From the NCBI GenBank assembly GCA_025558075.1, contig JAHLKF010000007.1, forward strand, positions 310,001-374,000: a stretch of 64,000 nt of DNA, in the 5' to 3' direction. Position numbers and translations under genes: made by a program. Source of the stretch: Gaertneriomyces semiglobifer. Taxonomy: Eukaryota > Chytridiomycota > Chytridiomycetes > Spizellomycetales > Spizellomycetaceae. Below the pieces are notes generated by a model. It searched no databases. It had not been told where the DNA came from and was given only the letters and a program-made list of their open reading frames with translations. Shown here piece after piece: positions 54,301-64,000 of the stretch. Within the stretch, counting starts at the first letter, position 1, and the number at the start of each line of letters is the position of its first letter.

Positions 54301-56950
54301 GGGCTCAAGTGGAAGCGATGGGTTCTGGCGTACTCAGGTTCTCGGTAAAGATGTGTCGCAAATGTTCCCCAAAGTGTTTGTTGCGGATAACCACTTTGGA
54401 GAGCTGTGTCCCGGATTGACACAACCGCCTACTTTTGCCCAATTCCCTGCAGACATTACTTCGCCATTGTTCAACGGCGGTGCGTGGATTATGCATTCGT
54501 ACAATAACTTCCTTAAGTCGCAAGGTATGAGGAAGGGAACGGTTGTATGGGCCAAGGAGTCGCTACAGGATGGAACGAAAGCTGGACATCGGTTCATAGT
54601 CGCGTACGACAAGATTTTTGATGTAACGGCCTTCTATGCCGGCACGTACAAAGACACGATCAAGATCACTGGATCGAACTTCTTCGGCCAACGCATGACA
54701 AGCATCATGGACAAGTTTGCGGATATCAATAACCTTGGATTGGACGCCACTGGAGACCTGAATGCGTACCGGAGCGCGAATCCCGAGGAATGGAGGACGG
54801 TGATGAATTGCATGCTGGAGCTGTTCTATGTTGGTCAAGTCGACCATCGCAACGATTTGCAGTGCCAGGTGCCCAACTATATCTTGCTGGTGGCGTCCGC
54901 AGTGGTCGTGTCCGTTATTGGATTCAAGTTCTTGGCGGCGTTGCAGTTCGGAGGGAAAAAGAGCCCGGAAGAGTGTGACAAGTTTGTGATTTGCCAAGTC
55001 CCTTGTTATACCGAAGGGGAAGCCTCACTTCTCCGCACGATGGAATCGCTGGCCACTTTGGACTATGACGACAAACATAAACTTCTCTTCGTCATTTGCG
55101 ACGGTATGATTATCGGTAGCGGCAACGATCGACCCACTCCCCGTATTGTACTGGACATTCTGGGTGTCGACCCTAGTATTGACCCCGAACCTCTCATGTT
55201 CCAGTCCTTGGGTGATGGCATGAAGCAGCTCAACATGGCCAAAGTGTGGAGTGGTCTTTATGAAATCCAGGGCCACGTCGTGCCGTTCGTCGTAGTAGCC
55301 AAAGTAGGCAAAGCGTCGGAACGTCAGCGGCCCGGTAACCGAGGAAAGCGTGATTCGCAGTTGATCTTGATGAAGTTCCTGTCGCATGTCCACTTCAACC
55401 AACCGATGAACCCGCTGGAACTTGAGTTGTACCATCAAATGAAGAACGTGATTGGAGTGGATCCGAGCTTCTACGAGTACATCTTCATGGTGGATGCCGA
55501 CACGGAGGTCATGCCGGACTCGCTGAATCGACTGGTATCGTCCATGGCACGGGATTCTAAGATTGCCGGTATTTGTGGAGAAACGCAGATTTCGAACGAG
55601 CGGGACACCTGGGTATCGATGATTCAGGTTTACGAATACTTCATCTCGCACAACATGGCCAAAGCGTTTGAATCTCTGTTTGGGTCTGTGACCTGTCTTC
55701 CTGGTTGTTTCTCCATGTACCGAATTCGGACGCCCGTCAAAAACGTACCGCTGCTGATTTCTCCGCAGTTGGTGAATGATTATTCGGAGAATGTTGTCGA
55801 CACGCTACACTTGAAGAACCTGTTGCACCTCGGTGAAGATCGGTACCTCACTACCCTGATTCTCAAGCATTTCCCGAATATGAAAACCACATTCACTTCC
55901 TCCGCCAAATGTAAGACCAACGCCCCAGACAAGTGGTCTGTGCTACTGTCACAACGTCGTCGCTGGATTAACTCCACTGTTCATAACCTCCTCGAGCTTC
56001 TTTGGTTACCAGAGATGTGTGGATTCTGCTGTTTCTCTATGCGCTTTGTCGTTTTCCTCGATTTGTTCGCCACATTCGTGCAGCCTGCCGCATTGGGATA
56101 CATTATCTACCTCGTGTACGCGACGGTTTCTGACACCGAGACGCAGTTCCCGCTGATTTCGATTATCATGATTGCGGCGATTTACGGTTTCCAGATGATT
56201 ATTTTCTTACTGAAACGCGAATGGCAACACATCGGATGGATGATTATCTACATGCTTGCCATGCCGATCTTTGGTGCCTACATTCCTTTGTACTCTTTCT
56301 GGCACTTTGATGATTTCTCATGGGGTAATACGCGTCGAGTCATCGAAGAGCACGACGGTAAAAAGGTGGAAAAGATTGTGGAAGTCAAGGAGGAAGAGTT
56401 TGACGAAGCATTGATTCCATTACGTAAATGGTCCGACTTTGAGAGCGAGCGCGTGGAAAGAGATGAGCGGATGACCGAGTCCTCGTGGGTATCCCGTGAA
56501 AGCGGGATGACGAGACAGAATGTGGCGGCGAGTGGGTACGCGGGATCCGTATATGGTGGAGCCAGTGTCTACAACGGTGGTGCGAGTGTTTATGGTGGAT
56601 CGGTTTACCCGGCTTCTATCGCGCCTCCGCAACCACACCTCCCCGCACCAGCCTACGACCACCGTATGAGCTTCTCGCCCATGGATTACCAAAGTGCGCA
56701 TACCGCCACACACGCATCCTCTTTACAACGCCAGAACAGTTTGAATTCTTCGTACACCAACCCACGCGCGCTGCCGACAGATGATGAGATCCTGTCGTCG
56801 GTCAGACAAATTCTTGCCACGGCGGATTTGATGAGTGTTACAAAGAAAAGTGTGAGAGAAGAGTTGGGACGTATTTATGGTGTGGATTTGGCTGCGAAAA
56901 AGGAATGGATACATTTGTGCATTGATGGGGTGTTGAGGGGCGAGTTGTGA
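51374..56950 (+). CDS. Myosin motor-like domain/chitin synthase fusion (class V/VII type)
   Basis: A single continuous 1858-aa frame. Order: myosin head-like domain from aa ~40 with P-loop GESASGKSE (aa ~144-152), switch I region around SCCTLYAEYQF and switch II DTPGFAG; first TM helices (aa ~905-935); a cytochrome b5-like domain (aa ~1056-1115, FIVAYDKIFDVTAFYAG); the chitin synthase catalytic domain (aa ~1160-1650) with VDADTEV, GEDRYLTTL and QRRRW (aa ~1525); three to five TM helices; and a C-terminal DEK-C fold (aa ~1803-1858, DEILSSVRQILATADL). The enzyme polymerises GlcNAc from UDP-GlcNAc at the plasma membrane for wall growth. Catalytic motifs of the synthase are intact. The motor has lost residues needed for ATP hydrolysis (see findings), so it probably acts as a tether. 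This fusion is restricted to fungi and some relatives. Confidence 0.95.
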   Translation: MARPGRANPYSSAALQNTQPTNTAPDLSILSAQPSLYSSSTPSVPSVDDIARSLVARLSNGQNFTNVGRRCLVALGGNAGGEERSKDYAKVFKDRSDVLNAASNATTDNDATGARLPPSVFETAESAYYHMLRMGEDQCIVLTGESASGKSESFRNITRHLCDLSKTSSKKTKVHSAVLKAEVVLAAFSRAQTPANRDASCCTLYAEYQFDAKGKMVGLKLIDYLLDKSRVTGPVDGGRNFHIFYHLLAGATQDEKLQLHLSDPAHFHYLSQSSIRGADNAYSTTSFDVIRDNLKTLGIGRRQQAQFWQLLAAILHLGNVTFHDDPKDNDESCSVRNYAQLELVASLLGLHPASMEACLTYRTKLIGRDLTSVFLDSTGAEQQRDALARALYAVATSWIVEQINDKLCQDESAWSSFVAVLDTPGFAGRDSRVPNGFQRLLVNFANEKLRTFVDQQLFDVPREVFLAEQLQQLPVNTYKSNRDILALLTSPKSGILSNIDMECARGTKDSKITEKLYSLHGQPATTDAHFVPARKQKHAFGIRHYAGEVEYDTRGFQEANTDTLQPDFITLVRGSPEQPGTANLFLRSMFSDRLVATQTSKRDGKTVVAAQNRVLRNPSMKRRKSKKEDDEDNTDPSETVGHQFRTAVGELMGILSDTQTWFVFHVRTTEEGSGASSARNADLGVVTRQVEYLDLVSLVSNPATVYTAAFPHAEFIQRYKAVVGGGVGDPRRACSAILEAKSWKSGDAALGKSRIFLAEKVWRALEVELQKSEEAKDKETAMSAYAPSEGDYDDNGSMFDDGVSHYESEFEYDRSDRALPNATEDGKVSIAMKSLSKSDLEMANNTSTTALVNPEKLSKPKKKLSGTRKRWLCCTWFSTWWVFPCCLSICGRMKPADRQMAWREKVTLCLIIVLMNAAILFFIVGLGFVLCPRKNELSPGEISFRSELNDKAMIHMYGHYYEVPNIWKVHAQNGWQGSSGSDGFWRTQVLGKDVSQMFPKVFVADNHFGELCPGLTQPPTFAQFPADITSPLFNGGAWIMHSYNNFLKSQGMRKGTVVWAKESLQDGTKAGHRFIVAYDKIFDVTAFYAGTYKDTIKITGSNFFGQRMTSIMDKFADINNLGLDATGDLNAYRSANPEEWRTVMNCMLELFYVGQVDHRNDLQCQVPNYILLVASAVVVSVIGFKFLAALQFGGKKSPEECDKFVICQVPCYTEGEASLLRTMESLATLDYDDKHKLLFVICDGMIIGSGNDRPTPRIVLDILGVDPSIDPEPLMFQSLGDGMKQLNMAKVWSGLYEIQGHVVPFVVVAKVGKASERQRPGNRGKRDSQLILMKFLSHVHFNQPMNPLELELYHQMKNVIGVDPSFYEYIFMVDADTEVMPDSLNRLVSSMARDSKIAGICGETQISNERDTWVSMIQVYEYFISHNMAKAFESLFGSVTCLPGCFSMYRIRTPVKNVPLLISPQLVNDYSENVVDTLHLKNLLHLGEDRYLTTLILKHFPNMKTTFTSSAKCKTNAPDKWSVLLSQRRRWINSTVHNLLELLWLPEMCGFCCFSMRFVVFLDLFATFVQPAALGYIIYLVYATVSDTETQFPLISIIMIAAIYGFQMIIFLLKREWQHIGWMIIYMLAMPIFGAYIPLYSFWHFDDFSWGNTRRVIEEHDGKKVEKIVEVKEEEFDEALIPLRKWSDFESERVERDERMTESSWVSRESGMTRQNVAASGYAGSVYGGASVYNGGASVYGGSVYPASIAPPQPHLPAPAYDHRMSFSPMDYQSAHTATHASSLQRQNSLNSSYTNPRALPTDDEILSSVRQILATADLMSVTKKSVREELGRIYGVDLAAKKEWIHLCIDGVLRGEL

Positions 56951-57610
56951 GAAACACAAAAGGCGCGGCTTTTTCGTTTTGGACTTTAGTGGACCCTTTT
57001 TTTAGTGACTGTGGGTTGAGAAACAGCTACACTGGTCGATCCGCATTTTTTTTATTCGGTTTTTATGTATGTTTGTGGACACCCTTATTACCTTTGGAGA
57101 TGAACTTTGTAGAAAGACGTCGTGCATGTATTTTACCATGTTGCTTCTGAGTATGTTTTAATTGATAGATGGTATACAAGCAAACCTGATTTGTTGACAT
57201 ACTGGCTTCTTCATGTTCAAATTCAGTTTCTCAACCAGAACGTCCGTGGGAATGACAGGGTCTAGTCACGTGGAGGAACTACTGGTTGGGCCGAGCTTCG
57301 GGTCTGTTAATTTCAACATGAGTTTACTTGATGTAAAGCACCCCAAAGGAGGGGCCTTAGCTGAGTAAAATGCAATCACACACCTTGCGTTGTAACGGGA
57401 GGTAATCGTAAGCAAAGGGGGAAGGAACCTACTGTGCCCGCCGTATTGTTTTTGGAGACCACGGCAGTCGACACGACGGATCCCAGTGTTCGGGATGAGA
57501 TAGACTCTAGAGATAATGAGGCATTAGAGGTTGGTGTCGAAAGGAGCATCCGCTTTGATGTCGATACTGGCAGGCGGTGTGTCTGATGCAGTCTTTGAAA
57601 CTAGCAGCCC
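56951..57610. other. Intergenic region, CHD gene promoter
   Basis: About 660 bp between the chitin synthase stop and the next plus-strand ATG. T-rich runs (56998-57003, 57047-57053) soon after the stop may be part of the 3' processing region. No gene seen. Confidence 0.45.
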
Positions 57611-60600
57611 ATGGTAGACTCGAATATAATGACACAACCCGCATCACCTTCTCTCTCCAATCACGACGTATCCTATTCTTCAAATGACATGGAATCCCTG
57701 GTTCCGAGCAACGACCATGAAATGGCTAACAGTCAAGATCTGATCCCGAGTGTCGCCAACACCATCGTTGGTCCCATTCCAGACTCTGACAGCGTGTCTC
57801 CCAGCCGCGCTCCCACACCAACCAACATACCCAGATTGCGCAAGATATTGGATCGTCGTCCGTTTCCCGTAACGTACTCTGACGACGGCACGCCACAGCC
57901 TCCGCGATACGAGTACTTTTGTCAATGGTCCGAAACCTCGCCCTCCCAATTCTCGCGTACTTGGGAATCCACGTTGCAGCTCACACATGTCGAGGGTGCG
58001 CCGCAACTTCTCGCAGAGTTTGATAGGAAACAAAACGCGAAGAAAACCGAGGCGGATCAGCAGGAGAAGGCAGAGTCGAGGCGGCGAGAACAGGAAGAAC
58101 ACGAGGCGCTAGATGCTCCTAAAGGCACCATTGTGGAGAACGGCAAGCGGCGAAGCGCTAGGGCGAAAAAGCAAGATGATGTAGAGTATGCTGACCCACA
58201 GGACGATGAAGGTGGTGAGAGTGACGAGCAGAGCAACGAGGAAGATGATGAGGATGAGGATGATATCGGCCATCGCCGCTCCAGTTTGAGAAGGAGAAGC
58301 TCCGCAGTCGATACCCCTCCTTCGTCTGGTATGGATAACGATAACGAAGGCGAACGTCCTCGGCGGAGACGCTCGGTCAGGTCGCTCAGACATAATGATG
58401 ATTCCTCTGATGGTGATTCCGATAAAGCTCACACAGATGGCGAGATAGACATTATTCGCAAATACCCGATTCGCGGTCCTCATGACTCTCGCTGCGCCGT
58501 ATGTCACACGACGAATACCAAACGGGGCAGAAGAGACGAGTTTGGAGATAAAGGTGCGATGGTAGGATGTACGCGTTGTGCGGTGGTGTGTCATCAAAAT
58601 TGTGCGAGTGCCACGAAAGGAGCAGGGGTATGGAAATCGTTGGATCCACCGCTGTGCAAATGGTGTCAGGAAGAAGGAAGCGTATGCGCATTATGTTCCA
58701 AGCCGCATAATCACATTTCGGACTCTGAGAATGACCAAGAAAATGAAGACGATGAGGTTGCGCAGCCATTATTTCGGTGTCGGCGGTGTCATTATCCATC
58801 GCATTGGGAGTGCTTGCTGGCGGAATATGAAGATCGAGTCGACGATGATATGCCTGCTCGCATCAAAGATCCGCGAAGATGGTTTCTCCGAGAATGGAAA
58901 TGTGTGGATTGCGTTATTTGGTACGAGGATGCGGATGTGATCATTACCTTTAGAGATGTGCATGATGGTACCGCGGAACCTGCGAATGAAAACGTTGCTA
59001 CGAAGTCTGGAGAGCAGGATACGCACGGGGCTACCGAGGGAGATGGTACCGCAGATCCTGCGAATGGAAACGTTGCTACGAATTCTGGCGAACAGGATAC
59101 GAACGGGACTACCGAGGGTGTCTCTCAGAATGCGACTGTATCCCGGGAGTACTACATTAAGTTCAATAACTTTTCCTATCGGGATTGTGATTGGGTCACC
59201 GAACGATGGATTCGTGGGTTAGACACCGCAAGTCATAAACTTCGAAATTTCCTGAGAATGGTAGAGTCCGAGAACGAAGCAGCTCGACAAGAAGGTCAAC
59301 CACCGCCTTGGCCTAAGAGCATTGAAGACGCTCTCCCAGCCGGTGCACTCGAAGTTGAGACGGTAGTTGGCGTGACACTGCTGGACGAAAGTGCAGCGCG
59401 GAAACGTCTAGTTGACCTCTCGCTAGAGGACGTGGACCAGATGCATATTAAATGGGAGGCACTACCATGGCAGGAATGCAGTTGGGAAGATATTCCTGAT
59501 GAAGGACAAGCTCCTGAGCTTCGTGCAGGGATGCTGCGCGGTTTCCAAGAGTACCTTAGGCGACAGAAGATTCGACATCAAATGCTGGAAACACCCAACA
59601 TCCAAACGTTTGCTCCGTACGAGTCGCAACCGGAATGTGTTAAGAATGGGGAGCTTAAACCTTATCAGATTGAAGGACTAGATTGGTTACTTTACAAATG
59701 GTTAAAACGGGAAGGAGCCATTCTAGCGGATGACATGGGACTGGGGAAAACCGTGCAAATTGTCGCGTTGCTCACATCATTATGGTCCGATTATCGCAAA
59801 GGTCCGTTCTTGATTTGTGCGCCGAGCAGTACTGTTGGACACTGGGCCCAGGAACTGCAGAAATGGAGCGCAAGTGAATTGTGTGTAGTGAACTACCGGG
59901 GTACCGCGGAGGAACGGCAGCTCATCCGCGAGTATCTGATTTTTGGAGATGAAGAAACGAGACCGAAACGGTTGAAACGAGGGAAGAATGTCCGCTGTCA
60001 TGTAGTGATCAGCAATTACGAAACATTCCTTCGTGACGATGGGCTCGCGGAGATTGCCTGGGATGCGATGGTGTGTGACGAAGGGCATCGTTTGAAGAGC
60101 GACCAAGCCAAAACCTTTACCGCATTGAGTAGGATGAAGGTCGAGTGGAAAGTTTTGTTAACCGGGACTCCACTTCAGAATAATTTGAGGGAATTGTTCA
60201 ATCTCTTGTCATTTCTTGATCCGAGTGCGTTCAATGATCCGGTAGCATGGGAAAATAAGTACGGAGACAAGGAGTTAAAGGATGACACCTGCGTACCGGA
60301 TTTGCACGCGGCATTGAAGCCGTACATATTGAGGCGCACAAAGGATGACGAACGTGTACAACTGAACTTACCCCCAAAGCGAGAGTATTTTGTTCCTGTC
60401 GAATTGACGGCTGCGCAGAAGGAACTGTATAAAAGTGTTCTCAGTAAGAACGCCGATCTGATGAAAGCAATAGGAGTCACCCTCTCGGGAAGCAGCGACG
60501 CTCGCCTGAAGTCGTTACAGAATCTTCTAATGGAGTTGAGGAAAATATGCAATCATCCCTATTGCTTTACGGGCATACCGGAATATGATTACACGAAAGG

Positions 60601-63600
60601 AATGCGTGAGGAGAAGTTCAAAGAGATGGTCGATATTGGTGGGAAACTGGCCTTGTTAGATCGAATGCTACCCAAGTTGCAGGAGCGCGGGCATCGAGTG
60701 TTGCTGTTCAGTCAGTTCAGAATGACTCTTGACGTTTTAGAAGAGTATGTTAAAGGCAAGGGTTGGAGATGGGCAAGGATGGTAAGTGAGGAATGACAGC
60801 GTTTCGTCATGATTTTTCAAACAAATCATTGACCGTATTCATAGGATGGACATACCCCGATTGAAGTACGACAACCATTGATCAATGCGTTCAACAGCCC
60901 TGATTCTGATATCTTTGTGCTGCTCTTGACGACGCGAACCGGTGGTGAGGGGATCAATCTGACCGCCGCTGACACCATTATCCTCTATGATGCGGACTGG
61001 AACCCGCATCGGGATATTCAGGCCATGTCTCGCGTACATCGCATAGGTCAGCAGCGACCCGTCATGGTGTATCGCTTCTTCTCCCGGGGAACGGCCGAAG
61101 AGAAGATTTTGGAAGTAGGAAAAAAGAAGCTGGTGTTGGATTGGATGATTATAGAAGGTATGAAAGGAGGTTTGAATCCTGGAGAGATGGGCGAGGCTGT
61201 CAAGTACGGGGCAAGGGCAATGTTTGAGAAAGCTGATGGTGGCAATGATGAGAACGAGGACGAGGGAAAAAGTGGAGCTCTTAAATGGGATTCCGAGACG
61301 ATTGAGCAATTGCTCGACCGAAGTTCTGGTGAAACTGCGGAAGAAAACGAGAGTACATCAAATGAGGATGGCGCGGTAGAAAGGAAGAAGACGAAGGCCT
61401 TCGAGTTCACCAAGATATGGCAGTCGGAAAGCTCGCTCGCACGAAATGGAAAACCTGTGGCATCTTCCCCGAAGGCAAAACAGGATAGAACCGCTACGGT
61501 TGAGGATGAAGAGGCATTCTGGCAGTCACTGATTCGTAAACAACACGAAGCCATCAAGAAGCAACAGGAAATTCAGTATGGATTGGACGGGCGACCCAAG
61601 CGAAAGCGGAAGACGGTAAATTACGGGGAAACAGAGAAGAGCACGCGTAAGGCCGCTGTCAACGTCAGCGATGATGAAGCACCGACCCGGGAGGGTAGTA
61701 TGACTCCCGAAGCCGTGGAGGTAGTGGATGATGAGTTCAAGCCTTCACAAGACCGTCTGGATGACGATGCTGATGAGTTCATTGCCGATGTAATGGACGT
61801 AGATGAGGTAGTTGTTGGGCATGCTGATAATCCCTCAGCTGGCGCAGGTGCGGCAGCACAGGAAAGTACCGTCCTACCTCTGCCCCAGCCTGAGGCAAGT
61901 CAGCCGAGCTCAGTCCACGCTAATCCCGAACCTTCCCGAAAGCGAGGCAGGCCGCGGCAAAGTGAGATTGACCCAAATGCACCAAAGCGCCCTCGAGGCA
62001 GACCGCGCAAGAGTCATCCCGAAGCGAATTCACTCCCGTTTCGAAGTGGTGCCTTCGTGACCCAATTCCCACCTGGCACTCCATTAACGCTACCACTGTA
62101 TACAGTGCCACCATATCTGAACTTGCAAGCTCCAGCTCCTGTGGCCCAACCAGTTCATCCGGTGGGTTTCCCAAATGCCATGCCGATGCCGCCGCCCCGA
62201 CTATGGAGCGCGCCTCAAATTCCACAATGCTTACATGCGTTGCCGATTCAACAGCCTCTCCCTCAAGGTGCTACATCTGCGCACTCCCTTGCACCTTCCC
62301 AACCCACAATCGTGGCTCCTCAATCTCCAGCATCTCGATCCTTGCCAGCGCGATCTCAGATACAGTCAGAGCTGCACTCTCAACCACAACCCCGAGCGGA
62401 ACCCGAAACCCAACCTCAACCCCCATGCAATTGGGTATCTGCACCACCGTCACCCGGCAGATACATGGAGACTCATCAAGCACCAACATGCTGGTTATGT
62501 TTCAGTGGTTTGCACGCAATCGACTTCTGTCCGAAGAGCGTCGATGAGACATATCTACGACAGGCCAATGAAGTTGTGTTGACGGGGCTACGTGGAAAAG
62601 CATCCGTCAAGACCAAAGATAGCTTAAACTGCAAGTTAAGGGTTATTGGAGCGTTGCTCAGGAGCCGAAGAAAGGAGGCAGATGCAGTGGCTGCGCTCTC
62701 TATTGCATCTACCACTGTTTCGCGCGTTGCTGGTATACCGGAGGACGTCCAGAGCATCAGGAGCGACGGAAGTTTGACCGTGAACGTCTCCGACAACCAA
62801 GATGAAAGCCACGATTTCACGCAGGTTACCAACGACGTTACTCCTTCAGGGTCCGTAGCTCGTGGTTCGCCTAAGCACACGGACAGCCTTGCAGCGCTTC
62901 TACATGATACAAATAAAGCCGCAGCGATCATCAAGAGTAAGAGCTTGCTTCCTGGGGCCGTGCCGGTGGTCATACGAAAAGGGGTCACTGCGCGGAAAAA
63001 AGTGAGAGGCCATTCTAACAAACCCGGGGGGCACAATGAGAGAGAAAACAAGAATGCGGATATGCAGAAGACCGTTGCGTCTCCAACAACGGTGCCCATT
63101 TCTGCGCCAGCTCACACGGTGTCCAGTTCCACGTCCCAATCCAAGCAGTCTGGATCGGAGGCAACAGGAGCCGCACCAACCGTCCTCGCCCCTTCGACTA
63201 CTGTGAACAAACCCGCCGAATCAGCGCTGCTGAACAAGCAGTTGAGCTATCCAGAAAACCAGGAGTTTTTGGGCAAGCTTTCCCAAATATTGGAAATGCA
63301 GGGGCATGACTTAGCCAGTTTGGCGAGCATTGGTGCTCTTGCTTTGCTTGGACATAATGTACAAGGTATGCTCAAGAAGTCGGCATCTGGTAGTGCTGAG
63401 AGTGAAGGAGCAGCTGCCAGCCTCAAACAGCCTCAAAGTGCGCCACCGCAGGTGTCGTTGCCACAACAGCAACCAGTTCCAGCTCACCAGCCAGCAATTC
63501 GAGACACGAGAGGCCGCGGTGAACTCACCACAGGTACCACGGCTACGCACCAGCCAGCGACTCGAGACCTTGTAGGCCGCGGTGCCCTCGCGGCAGCTGG

Positions 63601-64000
63601 CACGGCTGCGCGCACAACGCCCGCTACAACCGGCCTTCAAGAGTCACAACCGCAGAGGGTTCCTTCCGGGTACACCTCACCTGCTCCAAAGCCGGCGGTC
63701 CAAGCACAACAGCATGTCCGGATGAACGTCGCCCCGGTACAGCTTGGCCCTTGGCAACCTACATCTTCCATGCCCAAAACGGCTGCTGTGGTCTCGGGCA
63801 CCCAAGCAAGGCAGGAAGGCGGATCGTTTGCACCTGCAGGCCTGCACGGCAGTGCTGCTTTTCCAGGAATACCGCAACCAGGCGCCGCAAATGTTGCAAG
63901 CCCTAGGATTGGCGGGAGTGCGGCCAATTTCACCAACTCACCTGTCCCTTCGTCACAACCATCAGTTGGTGGCGGTTGGTATCCCACCCAAACGAATTCC
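57611..64000 (+). CDS. CHD/Mi-2-type SNF2 chromatin remodeler (3' end beyond window)
   Basis: Exon 1 is 57611-60781 and exon 2 runs from 60845 past the window edge; the 63-nt intron (GTAAGT...TTCATAG) restores the helicase sequence RMDGHTP in phase. At least 2109 aa. Order: acidic disordered N-terminus; PHD-like Cys/His zinc fingers (aa ~293-450); a 26-residue tandem duplication; two divergent chromodomain-like segments (YYIKFNNFSYRDCDWV; MHIKWEALPWQECSWE); SNF2 ATPase with ADDMGLGKT (aa ~706), DEGH (aa ~822), LLTGTPLQNN, TRTGGEGINL and SRVHRIGQQRPV; two AT-hooks (KRGRPRQ, PRGRPRK, aa ~1422-1447); a CCHC knuckle (aa ~1606); and a long Ala/Pro/Gln-rich tail. The layout matches CHD3/4 and fission yeast Mit1-like remodelers, which slide nucleosomes and support silencing. 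The C-terminus is cut off by the window end. Confidence 0.9.
58966..59121 (+). repeat. 78-nt tandem duplication within the CHD gene
   Basis: Two adjacent 78-nt units (58966-59043 and 59044-59121), about 85-90% identical, encode DGTAEPANENVATKSGEQ... and DGTADPANGNVATNSGEQ.... They form an acidic, disordered linker between the zinc fingers and the chromodomain-like region. Confidence 0.8.

Overview
This looks like a nuclear contig from an early-diverging, probably zoosporic (chytrid-like) fungus. The evidence is a myosin-motor/chitin-synthase fusion, many short GT-AG introns (about 46-104 nt, with one of about 225 nt), Sec1, ABCC, CHD and TMCO4-type orthologues, Ser/Pro/Gln-rich fungal-style proteins, and nuclear tRNAs, one with an intron. 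Class or genus cannot be fixed by eye.

Layout. 1-1076 is microsatellite-rich. 1077-2780 (+) is a membrane-anchored sphingomyelinase-like phosphodiesterase. 3023-3919 (-) is a low-complexity orphan. 5514-9967 (+) is a DUF726/TMCO4 hydrolase-like protein. 10219-11263 (-) is an F-box protein. 11922-14697 (+) is a disordered protein with a C-terminal coiled coil. 15320-16302 (-) is a four-exon small heat-shock protein. 16863-17711 (-) carries a DnaJ-like zinc motif. 17.7-21 kb is gene-poor, holding fragments, two copies of a hairpin repeat and tRNA-Asn. 21466-24069 (+) is a RING/TRAF-type protein. 25.1-25.8 kb has a small ORF and tRNA-Leu. 26278-27705 (-) is a C2H2 factor.

28-34 kb is a decay zone with broken or unresolved gene fragments, including a histidine acid phosphatase pseudogene. 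From 34.6 kb the window is dense again: an 11-exon divergent Hsp70 (+), eL6 (-), a small spliced gene (-), a multi-pass membrane protein (+), a dynamin-like GTPase pseudogene fragment (-), a seven-exon ABCC transporter (-), Sec1 with a very long Gln/Pro tail (-), a 1858-aa myosin-chitin synthase (+), and a CHD/Mi-2-type remodeler (+) running off the right edge.

Sec1 and the myosin-chitin synthase are divergent neighbours across about 1 kb of DNA. Both belong to polarized secretion and wall growth, but co-regulation is only a possibility. The most unusual items are an Hsp70 that has lost most canonical ATPase residues, a chitin-synthase motor domain lacking both partners of the myosin switch I/II salt bridge, two copies of a structured nuclear hairpin repeat, and a cluster of decaying genes. 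I do not see a clearly new multi-gene system. Splice models were built by hand from phase and GT-AG signals and need transcript support.
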